DNA from: Ephydatia muelleri
Lineage: Eukaryota > Porifera > Demospongiae > Spongillida > Spongillidae
Length of the DNA: 64,000 nt
Direction: 5' to 3'
Assembly: GCA_013339895.1 (NCBI GenBank)
Contig: JABACO010000023.1
Coordinates: 6,052,061-6,116,060 of the forward strand
Position 1 is the stretch's first letter. Each line of letters begins with the position of its first letter. Position numbers and translations under genes: made by a program. Positions 35,901-48,788 of the stretch are shown here, in pieces. The notes beneath the pieces are model-generated. The model was not told the origin of the DNA and ran no database searches. It saw only the letters and a list, made by a program, of their open reading frames with translations.

Positions 35901-37370
35901 TCAATATTCCCTGTGTAACAAGATTAAAAAGACATCATTAACTTCGATGCTTTAACACTGAGACGAATGCATTGTTTCCACTGCTAGCATTACATAATGT
36001 GGCCTTCCAATTCACTGCTTACCTCAGCAGACCCAGGAGCACTGTGCCAGCTGCACCTATCACAATTCCACATTTCAGGATAGCCCATGGGAGTGCAAAG
36101 CTTCCAGAACCTATGCTGGCTTTGGCAAAATTGAAGAAGGTGCCCACAACACTGTGAAATGAAAAGTACTGAACCCACAGCCAAGCCATAGAACACAGGA
36201 TTTGTTGGGACAATGCAAAAGTACAAGTCATTCATCACTACTAAGCAAATGTGAAAGAGTTTAATCAATTAACCGAACCAAAAAAAAAGTGGTAATACCA
36301 TCCCAAAATTTCCTAGAAGTTACGTTGCCAATTTTCGACCACACCCTCCAATGACTACTATATACTCAGTATAAATTCTGTAACCACTCACTACAACATG
36401 GTGTCATTTCTAGAGAACACTAGTTTGAGTAACATTTTATTATACTGATGTATTATCAGATGCTGATGTTGTTCCATGCACAGTAAAGGGACTAATTTAT
36501 TATTTAATTTATGATTGTGCTGGTCTTCAAACTTGTAGCCTTTGGAGTTCCGATGCTACTTTTTAAAGTAGATTTTATTATTGCACAAACTGTGAATGTG
36601 TTAGCAATGCTTGTAGGTGGTAGTTACATTTATAACAGTATGCCATTATTTGATCATGTGATCGTAATGTGTAAGGATATACATGTATAAGGAGTAAAGC
36701 AAATATAGAACATTGCGTAAAGTGGCTACCAAATGCAGTATGTTGTACATAATGTTTCTTAAAACATCTTCGGAACAACATCCACCGAAATAGTTTCTAA
36801 TTTACAAACAAACAAATTATTTGTTGGGCTGACACCCCCTCCCCCATCACTTATGGCTGTTGCTTTCTTTTCCATAAAAGACAGGCATTGATGATTTCTC
36901 GGTTGTGAAGATGAAGTGCCTATGAGGCCAGCTATTTTAGGACCTCAAAATGCTATTCTTTAGTGCTCAAAACAGTTGCAGATTGGTTATTGGCCAGAGC
37001 GAATAATATCTAATATCTAAAGTGATTCATGCAAACAATATTGTCTCTCATCTTTTGTCACTAATTTAATCCGGCAAAAACAGTGTTAGGCATCATATAG
37101 AAAACAAATTACACAGTTTTCAGCTGGTTCAAACGATTTCAGATGTTATACAAATGCAGAGCCGCTGCCAACGTGATTGCATATATAACAGCAGGAATGA
37201 AATTCTGTAAATTCTACTGGATACTCATACTAAAAACACATCCCGGATGACAGCGCGGTTTACCTGATTCCACGCTTTTTCTCGTCTGATGACGTGTCAT
37301 AATCTGGTAATAGCCTATCGCGTTCCCAACTCCATTCCTTTTCGGTTAGCAGGCTTGGTTTTGGCTCCAT
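32949..37370 (-). CDS. Amino-acid/auxin permease family transporter (SLC36/AVT3-like)
   Basis: This is a multi-pass amino-acid transporter of the AAAP superfamily, which includes SLC36, SLC38 and SLC32. The N-terminal exon (start 37368-37370) gives MEPKPSLLTEKEWSWERDRL. The next exon contains the family hallmark of the first helix, FNFAKASIGSGSFALPWAI. Later exons give LGKRALGEAGKWAVNLSVV, NLGVCAAYMIFISNNLR, CFTTWEIYAIVLPILILLTF, LWFGVTAFLFCVHSMV and FALYGYFLFG. The last exon encodes three hydrophobic helices (FEICLALVGSLTATVLAFVL onward) and ends SKYNQ at 32949-32951. About eleven helices are expected. The pattern (first-helix GSG, short N-terminus) suits the proton-coupled lysosomal SLC36-like group. 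Substrate and membrane are not shown. Introns are longer than in neighbouring genes but carry no recognised element. Confidence 0.82.
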
Positions 37371-37759
37371 TATGTAACCGCACCCCGAATAAGCAAAACA
37401 GTCACGTGTGGAAATAAATAGTACCCTAAATCACATGATCAATGATTACCTACGCGTTTTCAATCACAGTGCAACTTCACGAAACTTTTAGAATCGAGCA
37501 AAGATGAACGTAGAAAAAGCTAAAGATACCTTCATCTGCACATAATTTAAAACTCATTGCAATTAAAATAAACAAAAACACAACCGTACTTTGTTTCGAA
37601 TTATGAACCACGCCCACAAATGCGTTAACCAAATCGGATCCGCATCGGTTTTTGTATTTTAACAGTGGTCTTAATAGGGTGTCGCAATTCTTCTTGCGAT
37701 CAACGACATAGGAAGTGTACCTTTACCCACCTCAGCGAAGAAGTTAGGGCTCTTTTAAG
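37371..37759. promoter_or_regulatory. Divergent promoter interval, AAAP transporter / CIN85-like
   Basis: 389 bp separate the start codons of two divergent genes, so this interval should hold both promoters. The first exon of the CIN85-like gene has only four coding bases. No clear core-promoter motif is visible. Confidence 0.5.
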
Positions 37760-37889
37760 ATGGGTATGTTCATTGTTACATGTAGAATAGTCCCCGCGCT
37801 CCATGTGTGTGGTAATGCGCATCGATGTGTTAGTGTGTATACATCTCAATACACAACAATCTCTAGCCTTGTGTGTAGGTGTGTGCGTG

Positions 37890-37931
<42 letters not shown>

Positions 37932-40900
37932 GAGGTAGAGGTAAAAAAGAAGGTGTGCGTGCGTGTTTAGGGGTGTGGTTGCATGTACAAGTGCTTTGGT
38001 GGGCTCTGGGACTTTTGTTGTCAGCGCAGGATGCTATCACTTTTCCAGCAGTATTTATTTTGTGTACATTTGTGCTCCTTTAAAGGAGCTCTTTGATCTG
38101 CCTTGCAGCATTGTTTGTCCTCAGGACTGGAATAGTATTTAGTAATGATATGCTACATCAGTTCAAGCCAAGTAATTACTTCTTTTATATATCGGTCAGC
38201 AACTGCGTTGCATCAGGGCGCAACATGTTTTCTGCTGATTGTCAGTTGGGGTGCTACTGAGCCCTGCATGGATGGTCTGTGTGACCCACTCATGGAAAAA
38301 TACATACCTTGTAGCTCCTTGTAAAGATAAATTGTGGAGTTGTCTGTAGTATAGAGGCGATGAGAGCAAGCCTAGGTGTCACTGATGTACACAGATCAGT
38401 TGAAAAACGATAATCTTTTGGCATGCACACTGTCCCATGTTAACCAATGTGCTGAGTGTTAGTTATCTACCACATGCTATGTTAGGAAAATGCCTCCCTT
38501 GCCACTTGTCATAGTCGTACCTGATGAAGCCATTTGGGGTATGTGTACTCCTTGCTGTAGTGGTACTCCCGCAGTGTTCAAATCACGCCACTAGGTTTAC
38601 ACAGCACAGTCATGGTATGGCCAGGAGTCCACCAACACAGATGCATAATATCAGGTCTAACTTTCCTAAAGCTGTCACCCATATTCAGAATTTTGTAGCC
38701 ATATTATGGAGGTGGCTGCAATGGCGAAGTGCACAGTAGCATAAATCTGGACAATTCAAATGACTACTAAGGGGGACTCACTAGACCATATTGCAAATGT
38801 GTAAATATGTATTTATTAGACAATTTGTAAGTTGTGGGAGTGTGTGCTGTGACATGGGAAAGGCATCATGTGAGCATACCATCATCCCTGCAGAGGCAGA
38901 GGTGATGTTTGAGTACATCGCTGTGGAAGATGACGAGTTGAGCCTGAAGGTTGGAGATATGATCACTGACATCAAGAAGGTCAGAGCTCTGCTGAAAGAA
39001 TGCTCTGCTGAAAGAATGTTCTCTTATCCTTCTCATTTGCAGAGTGATGAAGGCTGGTATGAGGGGTTCCTTCGAGGACGTAGAGGGGTTTTCCCTGATA
39101 ACTTTGTTCAGATTCGTCCAGTGAAGACAATTTTGCAACCAGAGATACCCAAAGCTGTTCTTCCACTTGAAATACCCAAAGCAGTTGTACCTGAAATGAG
39201 AGGTACATGCAAATGTTTGGACTCAAACATTGGAGATACATTCGATTCTTTGAATGTGTTGTTACACCCTACTATAGATTGGTACATGTATCTGTACAGA
39301 GCTACGCACAAGAGTAAATGTACATGTCCGTATTGTGTGGAGTAGGCACAGATTGGTCTCCTGTTTCTTGCAGTCATGGTAGAATTTGAGTAACATACTT
39401 GTCCATGACAGATCAATTTATCTGGAGTTCCTGCCTTGATTGTAGCTACGTACGTAAAATCATGTGCTACCACCATATAGCAGTTTAAGCTCATCTTAAT
39501 GCATTCGTAATGTAGTGTGGTAACAACCCAGCAGAGTGAAGATATTTTTATTTTGGCACTTATGTGCATACAGTACAATTGCATTGACTTAAGAATGTTT
39601 TGTGGTGGCAATGTATGTAAGTATAACATGAAACTCATTTGCAGTAAGGTATATGATTTGATACCACAGTTTTATGACTCGATACAGTTCAAATTAAATC
39701 TCACATTAAATCTTCATTTTTATAGGTTCTTCGTTGATCTGTAGTAAAGTTGTTCCTACTAGTTTATTGCTTAGGCCAAGGTACCAAAAGAATCAGACCT
39801 GTTGATTAGTCTATGAAAGCAAACAAAAACGACTGCAAATAGCTCCATTCCTGTGAACTTCAAGCAATAACTCTTCATACCAGGCCAAGTAGTTTTTAAT
39901 GGTTTTGCTGCATTGGCCACTTGTCTGTTTGTATAGATGAGTTGCCAGAATCTGTGGATATTGTATTTTGTGTATTTCCTTCCATACACAACCAAGTTAC
40001 AGTTGATAACCTTAAAACCTTCACAAATTGGCTTTTATGTGTGTTTTCATCAATGTACATGTGTGTAGCATGATAATTTAATTTTATAATCAATTTTGTT
40101 GACCAGACTGGTTTGGAGCGATAGCAGCCACAAATGAATGAATTCATTCTATTTTCTCTCACTGGTGTGTTTGTGAAGGTATGGAATCAAAGGCTAAACA
40201 GCGTCGTGCCAAAGTGGCATACAGCTACCAAGCAGAAAATCTTGATGAACTGACCTTAGTGCCTGGACAGGTTGGTAGATTAAATCACTGTACTGTTTGC
40301 ACTGTGTGTGTCCAGATTTTATATTTGTGGAGTTAATATTTGGGCTATACTATGCTTAACACATGAAGTGTTTGTGTCATGCTTGGTTCACTTTCTACCA
40401 GTTATTTTCATCAGTATCTATAGATAGATGCCCGTTGTATTCCTGTGCACCAAGTGTTTACAATTGAATACAATGCTATAAAAATCAGTTAGCTGATTGC
40501 CTTTACTTATATTAAATCAAGCAAATCCAAATAGATGAAATTGTAACCTAATAGATGAAAATTTGAAAGTGTTGAAGCTATTTGAATTTCAGGTACAGTA
40601 ATGTGTAAGGGATATGAATTGTGTTTCAATTTATACTCTAATATAAAAATTACCGAACCATGCCACTTTATTGACGTTTGATCATTTCTGTAACTTTCAT
40701 TTTAATTACTTTGTATATGCATACATGTACTATATATAAATACATGTATATAAATGGGACAGTGTCCAGCATAATCATCCTTGTGTTATATTTTCCAAGA
40801 CAGGCAAAGGAAGAGCAACACTTGCATTGAAACATATGGCTAATTAAACATGCAGTGCCCTACAACTACACAAAGGATAGTCCAATTTTTGATGCATTAG

Positions 40901-43900
40901 AATAATTTGATAAGAAAAAAGTTCACAAAAAAAATCAAAACATCAAATTAGTGTACGTCTGCTGGACATGGGAGATTATCTGACAAAACTAGGCTTTTGT
41001 TTGCTAGTTTTAAAATTTTCAAAATTTTGGAATCTCTGAGAACTGCATTGGTCTATTGAAAATGGAGATGAGGCATTGCATTTTTAATTTGAATGCAAAA
41101 AGCTTGTCACATTTTTGCTTACAAGTCCTGGAATTAAAAGAAGCTCAGTGTTCCTTTTATACATGTATGTATCTTGTACAAGATGACCCTGGCATTGGTG
41201 ATCAAAGCTCAGCCTGGGGTATAGTTTAAAAGTGTCAGGTGAGTAATAGAACAAACTTAGGATTGGCACTTTACCTTTTTCTACAATATTAGTCATTAGT
41301 CGTTGTGTAGTAGCGTTGCAGGGTGTGGTTACTCTGGAATTACTGTCTTGTCTACATTTCATGTGAAGCAGAGGCTGCAGCCATGTTTTTAAATTGGGGA
41401 GACAGATGCAGAAATAGGCATGGACCATTATGCAGCACAGGAAGAGACTATTCAGAACTTGAATGCTAGTAGCTGCTTTGACTACTTAAGGGTGTGGCAA
41501 ACAGAGGCCCAAACAGTGTAATGCTACTGCTATATTTGGCCAAAATGAAAGCACATAGACATGTTGTATCATTAGAAACATTTACAGGTACATGTATGTC
41601 ACCTGCTCTTTTGTTGAGGATTGCTATTTTAGGGGGTGCTGAAGGCACTCTAACGAAACCAAAGGAGGACAGAAGGGATTGCTAAAGTGTTGAGAAGTGA
41701 GGCAGGTATAATTTGACAATGGATTTGTACACTGGGTGAAAAATCGGCTTTGCTAGGGCAGCTTTGGTGCCTCACTAAGGGCCTTAGTTCTTCTCGATCG
41801 CTCTAGCTGTATTACTGTGTCAAACAAAGCTAGTGAGAGTACACTTTTTTTTTTTCATCTCAAGCTATGGCCAACTAAAGATCTCATAGGTTTTCAGTAT
41901 TTACCATTGATTTAATTCAGTAATGATTTTGAAGGGGGGTGGGGGAGGAGAATTAATAATTCATTTCAGATCAAGATGTTGAATTCATTTGAACACAAGG
42001 AACAGGGAGGTTGAATATACTATAATCTGTCTTTAGTATCACTCACCTTATCACTCACCTTGTGATAACCACTGATATTTAAGTTAGCAAATATGGTTTT
42101 CATGCACAGTGACCACTTGTGTTTTACAGATAGTAGACGTTATTACAGAAGAGGAGGCAGGTTGGTGGAAGGGATCACTGGGAGGGAAAGTTGGAGTGTT
42201 CCCAAGCAACTTCGTGGAAGAAATAGCTGAGGAGCCAAAACTCGAACCTCAGCGAGCAGACACAAAGCCATTAGTTCCTGACACAGTCAGGTTGCTTCAA
42301 GTGGATGGTGTCAAGTTGCCTGCAAGCATTGCACCTGTGCCACCAAGTGCAGTAGCTCCTCAAGACACACGGATTGATGAGACAGACTGTAAGTCACATC
42401 ATGGCATTTTGTGAAAGGGATCTATGTAACAATGTGTTGGTTTTTTTTTTACACATAGTGCCATTGGATCCAGCACCTAAAAATGGACTGAAGGTGATGC
42501 CGATGTTTGACCCTACTAAAGTAAAGCTGAAACCAGCGGGTCCCCCTACAGCACCACCACCCAGTGCAGACCCAAGGAAGCCTATCAAAGGTAACCATTT
42601 AAATCATTTAAAAATATAAATTAAAAATAACTAAAAATAAAGATAGTGGTGCTCACACACATTTGTGATCGTAGCAGATAATCCTGTACCAATATTGATA
42701 CAGTGTGTGTGAATTGTCGCCGTCTTGTATGTACGCGAAACCCGTACGCATATTCTTACAACCATTGATACAACGAATACTTAGGCGCGTGTGCCTATTG
42801 TCTTGCCAACAACGATGACGCGACTTCGCCATTTCGTTGCAGTTGTTTTAATTCTCGCCTCAATAAATCGACAAGAACATTTTACTTAGAGCTTCGCCTA
42901 TACAACGGTAGTCAACAGAACGTCAAAGGACAAGGTTAGCGCACATTTTGTGTTCTCCACACATTCAACGCGTAACTAGTATATGCGTCTGACGACAGCA
43001 TTCATCTGTGTCAATTAAACGGCCCGCTGTATATCTGATATAACTTTGCCAAACGATCGGCCCGCTGTATATATGATATAACTTCGTCAAACGATCGGCC
43101 CGCTGTATACCTCCTTCAAACGATCGGCCCGCTGTATACCTCCTTCAAACGATCGGCCCGCAGTATATCTCACGCGCAAGCTAAACGATCGGCCCGCAGT
43201 ATATCTCACGCGCACGCTAAACGATCGGCCCGCAGTATATCTCACGCGCACGCTAAACGATCGGCCTCACGCTAAACGATCGGCCCGCGGTACACCTCAC
43301 GCGAAACGATTGACCGTCACAAATGCGCCCAAGGGGGCATATATATGTACAGGGTACTTGGAATCGACAAATCATAAATACACTGTACATATACCGCTAT
43401 GGAATCCGAATGACAGGATGTATAAGATTTGGAGGCCTCATACAGTAATATCACCTCAAACACTCTGTTAATAATAGCACTGCCTGTTAATTTTCCACAT
43501 TAGCTCGTTACATCTATATGGGACAGTTTCCGTAAAATGTTATAAAAATGCATCGCGTTTGAATCGCTATAACTTCCCAACGGATAACGCTATCGACTAC
43601 ACTTCATACTACACCATTTCACTATGAAGTGATGAAAATAGGAAGTCGATAGCATTATCCGTTGGGAAGTTATAGCGATTCAAACGCGATGCATTTTAAC
43701 CATGGAGCATATAATCATTATTATCTTTATTGCCTCCCTCCCTCTCCTTCAATCCTGTTTGTCAACATCTTGTCACAGCTCCAGAAAAAGCCAAAGTTGT
43801 TGCAGATCACATTGCTACACGTCCTGAAGAACTAGATGTCAAAGTTGGAGAAATAGTAGACGTAGTAAGAAAGGACTCTGTACCTGGATTTTGGGAGGTT

Positions 43901-45149
43901 TGCATATTGATCATAACTTAACTAGTAAGGGCATGAGTCTGCTAGTCATTAAGGGCACGCATTACTTTCTATGCAGTTACAAGCAAGCACTAAACAATAT
44001 TTTCCATGCAGGTTCTTGTTGGAGATAAATCTGGTGTAATACCTGATAATGTAGCAGAGATGCTAACACCAGGCAAGAAACCTCTTCCAAAGGAAGTAAG
44101 GACATCAAAAATCACTAAATTACAACCTCTACTCTACTCAATTTTGATAATTTCAAATACATTTCTTGTTTATTTAAAGCCTTTGGATTAGTTATTGTTG
44201 CATTAGTGTAAGGAATGTTTCAGTGCAAACAACACTAAACCTCCAATCCTTGGTCTCTGCTCTCACCAAGATATATGTGATTAATATTTGTGTATTTATT
44301 TCAATTCTTAGATCTTAGTGTCTCATCTCCCGAGCTATAGATCCCTAATAGTATCAAATGGTCATAGCATACAATTAAGTACACAGTACTGATAATGGGA
44401 CAATAGAACAAAACACTGCACAATTCCTGACATTGAACTCACTTTCCTATCATCTAACATTTGATAATATTGCACAAAGTATATGTAACAACTACATGGG
44501 CAATTATGCAACTTTTGTCAGTTGTCTGTTATGACAAGATAAATGATACAAAGCATTCTCCACAAAGGTAGATACGGGGTAACCCTGTATTTAGTGAATG
44601 ACTTATCTATGTTAAGAAGACCTTTTTTTTTTTTTGGAGAGAATGCTATGTATCCTTTGTGTATGGACTGAATATGTAAAGCAGGCACATTAGCAGTTTC
44701 TGAATCGAAAACAGTTTTACGTCACTCATATGTATGTTACACACGGTGAAAATAACTCCATATGGGCAGCTAAGCTACATGTATGTATGGTGTACATGTA
44801 TGTTATTTGTTGCACAGATATGTTTATTTGGATGTTGTCTTCTTAACAGCCACCCAAGCTTCCATTTAAGAGAGGTAAGCCGTTTGGTTGCCTCTGCAGA
44901 ATGTGATTGAACAGATACTTAAATGGGTCTGGGTGTTAAAGAGACCATATGTAATGTTAGTTTCACTGACTGATTTCAATTACTTTTGGCTACTTGTTGC
45001 ATAAACATAACTTTAATTTGAGCTTCGTTTCAATACCCATTGTTAGTCATAGCCACATGGAAGTGGATATACTTTCAGTTGTTAGTATACATTTATTCAA
45101 ATAATATACTGACAGCTAGATCTGTTGATAGTTACATGTACAAGTGTTA

Positions 45150-45234
<85 letters not shown>

Positions 45235-48200
45235 ACTGTGGCTTTGTATATTTCTAGTGCCAGATCCACCAAAAGTAGCTGTACAGGAACCTGAACCATC
45301 TTCTGACTTAACAGGTATGTTGCTGCACACAAGTATTTGTGTATGGACAAACAACTACATTCGACTGTCTTTTAATTTATTGTTGTTGATGTGGGAGGGG
45401 GTTAGGGTACATGTACAGGGGTTAGGGTACATGTACATGGGTTAGGGTACATGTACATGGGTTAGGGTACATGTACATGGGTTAGGGTACATGTACATGG
45501 GTTAGGGTACATGTACATGGATACATTCCTACTGTGTTCGTGCTATAATGCTTTATATCATATCAACCTGTAGAGTCACTTGGAGTGCCACGTACTGCAC
45601 CGGTACTAGACACTACTGCTGTACAGTCCCGACCTAGGCATATCACAAGGCCACCTTCTTCAACCAAACTTCCAGGAGTGGTAAGCTTCTATTAATGTGA
45701 CCATAATATTAGTAGGCTTAAATTGGAAATATTTATGAGTGGTGGTTACTTATTACTCCTAGACTGTCAGATTTCTCATTTTGAGGGGTTAGAGTAGGGT
45801 ATGTCTACCTTATTGTGTCCTTTTCATCCTTACCTTTCCACGGACATACATATACATTGTTTGTGTTTTTTAGACTGTTTAAGGAGCCAGGTTTCATTGT
45901 TTTTTTAACTTGACATCTATTGTAGGAGGCTCCAGTGGAGAGCACACCAGTCGCACCATGGCAGGAGGAGGTGAAAAAGAGGGTGGTGGTACGTCCATTG
46001 TGTTTGTATGTTTTTCAAGCTAACAAAGTATAAATGGTATGATATTCTGTTGAGTTGGAAGGGGAAGAAAAACATCATTGTTTTAAATATGCATTTACAA
46101 CTGCACATTGTGATCATGTGGCTGTGTGTGGGTGGGTGCTACCTCTCTTATAGAAGCCACCACATCCTCCTCCTCCTGGTGCTGCCTCTAGCTCTGGTCC
46201 AGCTGGTTCTTCTCCCAGTGTACCATTTGCTGCGGCCCCTTCTAACGTACCAGTTCCTGCTGTGTCTACCGGCCCTCCTGCTGCTCCACCAAAGCCTAAA
46301 CCACCAGGTGAGAGAACTTTTTTGTCTGCTTGTTTTTGTCAACTTTGTCATCTGGTTGTGATGTGTGAAACAGGTATAACACTGTAGTGTTGTGTTCATA
46401 TAAGTGCATTATACTGGGTGTTCACAAATGACTTTTCAATGTTTATTACTCCCTATTACATTTTTTATCTACATGTTAGCCAAATAATAACACGTTGAAA
46501 CCAAATTAAAGTTTGTGAAAGAAGAAAAAAGCACACAGATTAATTGCATAATGTAACAATGATAATTTCCGTACAATTTTCCAACTAAAACAATGGTAGT
46601 GATAAATGGAACGTTCTATACGAAAATGGGTCTTGTGGATTTTATTTTATAACATAAAATTTAAAACGATATATCTTCCGAAATATTAACGCTATCGGGT
46701 TCCTATTTTTAACACAACATACCACACCATTACTATATGTGAAAATCCATTTTGGTGTCTTACACATGCAGGGTACCGACGTTACAAGGTCCGATACCCC
46801 GTAGGGTTCAAAACGGCCACACCTTCAGGTAGGAGTGTCCAAATCGGTTCAAAATAGGTACCTATGTAGAAGGGTCCTACCGCTATTGATTTGCTTTATC
46901 CGTTATGGAGATACAAATGTGCAAAGAAATTGCATATTTCCCGGGCGTTACGCGCCATTAACGTATTACGACTGACTTCGAGGACGTCCTCGTAATACGT
47001 TAATGGCGCGTAATGCCCGGGAAATATGCAATTTCTTTGCACATTTGTATCTCCATAACGGATAAAGCAAATCAATAGCGGTAGGACCCTTCTACATAGG
47101 TACCTATTTTGAACCGATTTGGACACTCCTACTTGAAGATGTGGTCGTTTTGAACCCTACGGGGTATCGGACCTTGCAACGTCGGTACCCCGCATGTGTA
47201 AGACACCAAAATGGATTTCCACATATAGTAATGGTGTGGTATGTTGTGTTAAAAATAGGAACCCAATAGCGTTAATATTTCGGAAGATATATTGATTTAA
47301 ATTTTATGTTATAAAATACAATCCACACCGTATAGAACGTTCCAAATTGCTTTAATTACTTAAATGGCTAAGTTAATTAAATTCTTGAGCTTCAAATTTT
47401 TTAGCTGTAATAACTCACCATTGAGGTAATCATTAACCAGTTTCAGCTTAACTTATTGAAAACTAACAACCAATGCTTATTAAAACCATCAGTTCATACG
47501 ATTTCAATTCATCGTAGAGGGCCTTGATTATCCATTTATAAATTATTTGCACCAACATTTATTTGTCGAGTTTGTGTAAGCTAATATTACACTAAGAAAT
47601 AACCCTTTAAAAACAGGTTTGTCTTTATTTGCGAGCACCTGGTACAGTACATGTACAATCCAAAATAAACCATAAATCTGCTGCTTTTATCAGTGTCATT
47701 GGTTTCTCATCTGCTCTGTAGTTGTTAAAGTGGACACAAAGGCTCCCCAGCCAGCTCTTTCATCAGATAAGTTAGTTGAGAAATTTGAGCAAGACAAAAC
47801 ACTGGACAAACTGGTTAGTAGGTATATGTATGTGTCTGTACCAGTTGGATGCGAATTTTTTTTTAAATGTCTAAAACCACTTGAGCCATCCTGCTGCATG
47901 GATTTACACATTCCTGCACTGTGTAACACACCATTTGGCATGTCATGGTGTGTCAAAGTAATAGTATTAGTCTTATTTTGATGTGAGAGTGGGAATTAAA
48001 TGCACCATCATTATAACCAAACTCACACATATAACTTTTAAAAGAGCACACAATATCATTGCAGTATGGAAAACTAGCTCAATATAAAAAATTTAAAAAT
48101 GCATCAGCTGCTATCGTATAAGTACTCTTGCCTATCAACTCTCTATTCATGATGTGTAATGCTAACATCCCATGAGTGGCATGGGAAGGAGTGGTCTCAT

Positions 48201-48788
48201 TCCATTTCAAGCCAAGCTTCTTGTAGCTGAAGAGGCACATGATGGTGATGATATTCTGTAGTTCAGCATACTTCACTTTTAAGTATGATTGCAATCAATT
48301 CTAAACTGCAAAACGGATGGGACTATTTTGTGTGTTGAATTGTGCTTTGGACTTCTAAATAGCAGGATGCTACTACTAAACAATTACAAACTTTAAATCG
48401 GGGTCGAATGGCAAAGCCGAGTCTCTATTTAATGCAGCAAAAGCTATTCTAAACTGTAAGCTATTCTAAGTCTAAACAACTAATTACATGAAAATGTATT
48501 TGATAGATTCATGTTTGAACATAAACAATCTTTTACCAGGTTACAAATTTACCAGTTCCCTCTGATGATGCTTTGAAAGATGCCATGGAAAAGATCGAAA
48601 AGCTGTCTGAAGCGTTCGAGAAATTCAAAGCTGAGATGATTGACAAGTTTGAAAAGCAACGGACACAGTACAGAAAAGAGATGGACACTCTGACACGTGA
48701 CTTGGATGAAGAGAGAAAGAAGCATGCAGCTAATGTGATTGAGGTTGATCGGTTGAAAAAAACTGTTGCGGATATTCGTGATAAGTAG
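37760..48788 (+). CDS. SH3KBP1: CIN85/CD2AP-like adaptor with three SH3 domains and C-terminal coiled coil
   Basis: This is a scaffold that in other animals links CBL, endophilin and actin regulators during receptor endocytosis. A minute first exon (ATGG, 37760-37763, donor GTATGT) joins in phase to the exon at about 38896. The joined start is [19 protein letters not shown], like CD2AP. SH3-1 continues [21 protein letters not shown]3-2 (from 40180, resuming at 42130) is [20 protein letters not shown] and [21 protein letters not shown]3-3 (43782-44080) is [20 protein letters not shown] and [19 protein letters not shown]. Between and after these are proline-rich linkers ([38 protein letters not shown]). 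The last exon (48545-48788) encodes a charged coiled coil ([20 protein letters not shown] onward), ending ADIRDK. SH3-3 is degenerate in its ALYDY motif. Introns carry a hairpin, a minisatellite, microsatellites and a 738-bp palindrome. CD2AP versus CIN85 cannot be separated; invertebrates usually have one gene. Confidence 0.88.
40751..40911 (+). repeat. Dispersed repeat, copy 2 (same family as 17374-17535)
   Basis: This copy has the same order of blocks as copy 1 with small insertions (for example after CCCTACAAC). It lies in the intron between the two halves of SH3-2 in the CIN85-like gene. Confidence 0.85.
43012..43320. repeat. CGATCG-rich minisatellite, about ten units of 29-37 bp
   Basis: Each unit starts AAACGATCGGCCCGC, followed by a variable part. 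The variants are a GTATATCTGATATAACTT type, a TGTATACCTCCTTC type and an AGTATATCTCACGCGCACGCT type. Variant types occur in adjacent blocks, which is the usual result of local unit-by-unit amplification. GC content is much higher than in the flanks. It lies in the intron before SH3-3 of the CIN85-like gene. Confidence 0.9.
43517..43705. mobile_element. Foldback element (hairpin), module family copy A1
   Basis: The left arm contains AAAATGCATCGCGTTTGAAT, CGCTATAACTTCCCAACGGA and TAACGCTATCGAC. The right arm repeats it inverted (GTCGATAGCATTATCCGTTG, then ATTCAAACGCGATGCATTTT). The arms are nearly identical over about 75 bp. The outer end ATGGGACAGTTTCCG is shared, inverted, with the right end of the copy near 55700. 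There is no ORF. It lies in an intron of the CIN85-like gene. Confidence 0.85.
45151..45231. repeat. (GT)n microsatellite, about 80 bp
   Basis: An uninterrupted GT dinucleotide run sits just upstream of the small exon encoding [18 protein letters not shown] in the CIN85-like gene. Length is likely polymorphic. Confidence 0.95.
45401..45520. repeat. 20-bp minisatellite with embedded TTAGGG, six units
   Basis: Six head-to-tail copies of GTTAGGGTACATGTACATGG occur, differing at one base in the first copy. Each unit carries one telomere-type TTAGGG hexamer and a palindromic GTACATGTAC. It lies in an intron of the CIN85-like gene. Confidence 0.95.
46607..47344. mobile_element. 738-bp near-perfect palindrome (foldback element), module family copy E1
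   Basis: The ends are TGGAACGTTCTATACGAAAA and its inverted partner ending AGAACGTTCCA. The arms are about 360 bp each and meet near GACTGACTTCGAGGACGTCC at about 46975. By eye the arms differ at only a small number of positions. The outer part holds the shared module (TCTTCCGAAATATTAACGCT, then ATCGGGTTCCTATTTTTAAC). The inner part holds ACAAATGTGCAAAGAAATTG. It is in an intron of the CIN85-like gene between the proline-rich exon and the [15 protein letters not shown] exon, so it is part of the primary transcript. Confidence 0.92.

Noticed and set aside
43012-43320. Resemblance to a CRISPR array (repeat plus variable part)
   Set aside because: The variable parts are themselves a few repeated types and the locus is a eukaryotic intron; it is a minisatellite.
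45097-45445. Open frames over the (GT)n at 45151-45231
   Set aside because: Microsatellite shadow next to a true small exon of the CIN85-like gene.
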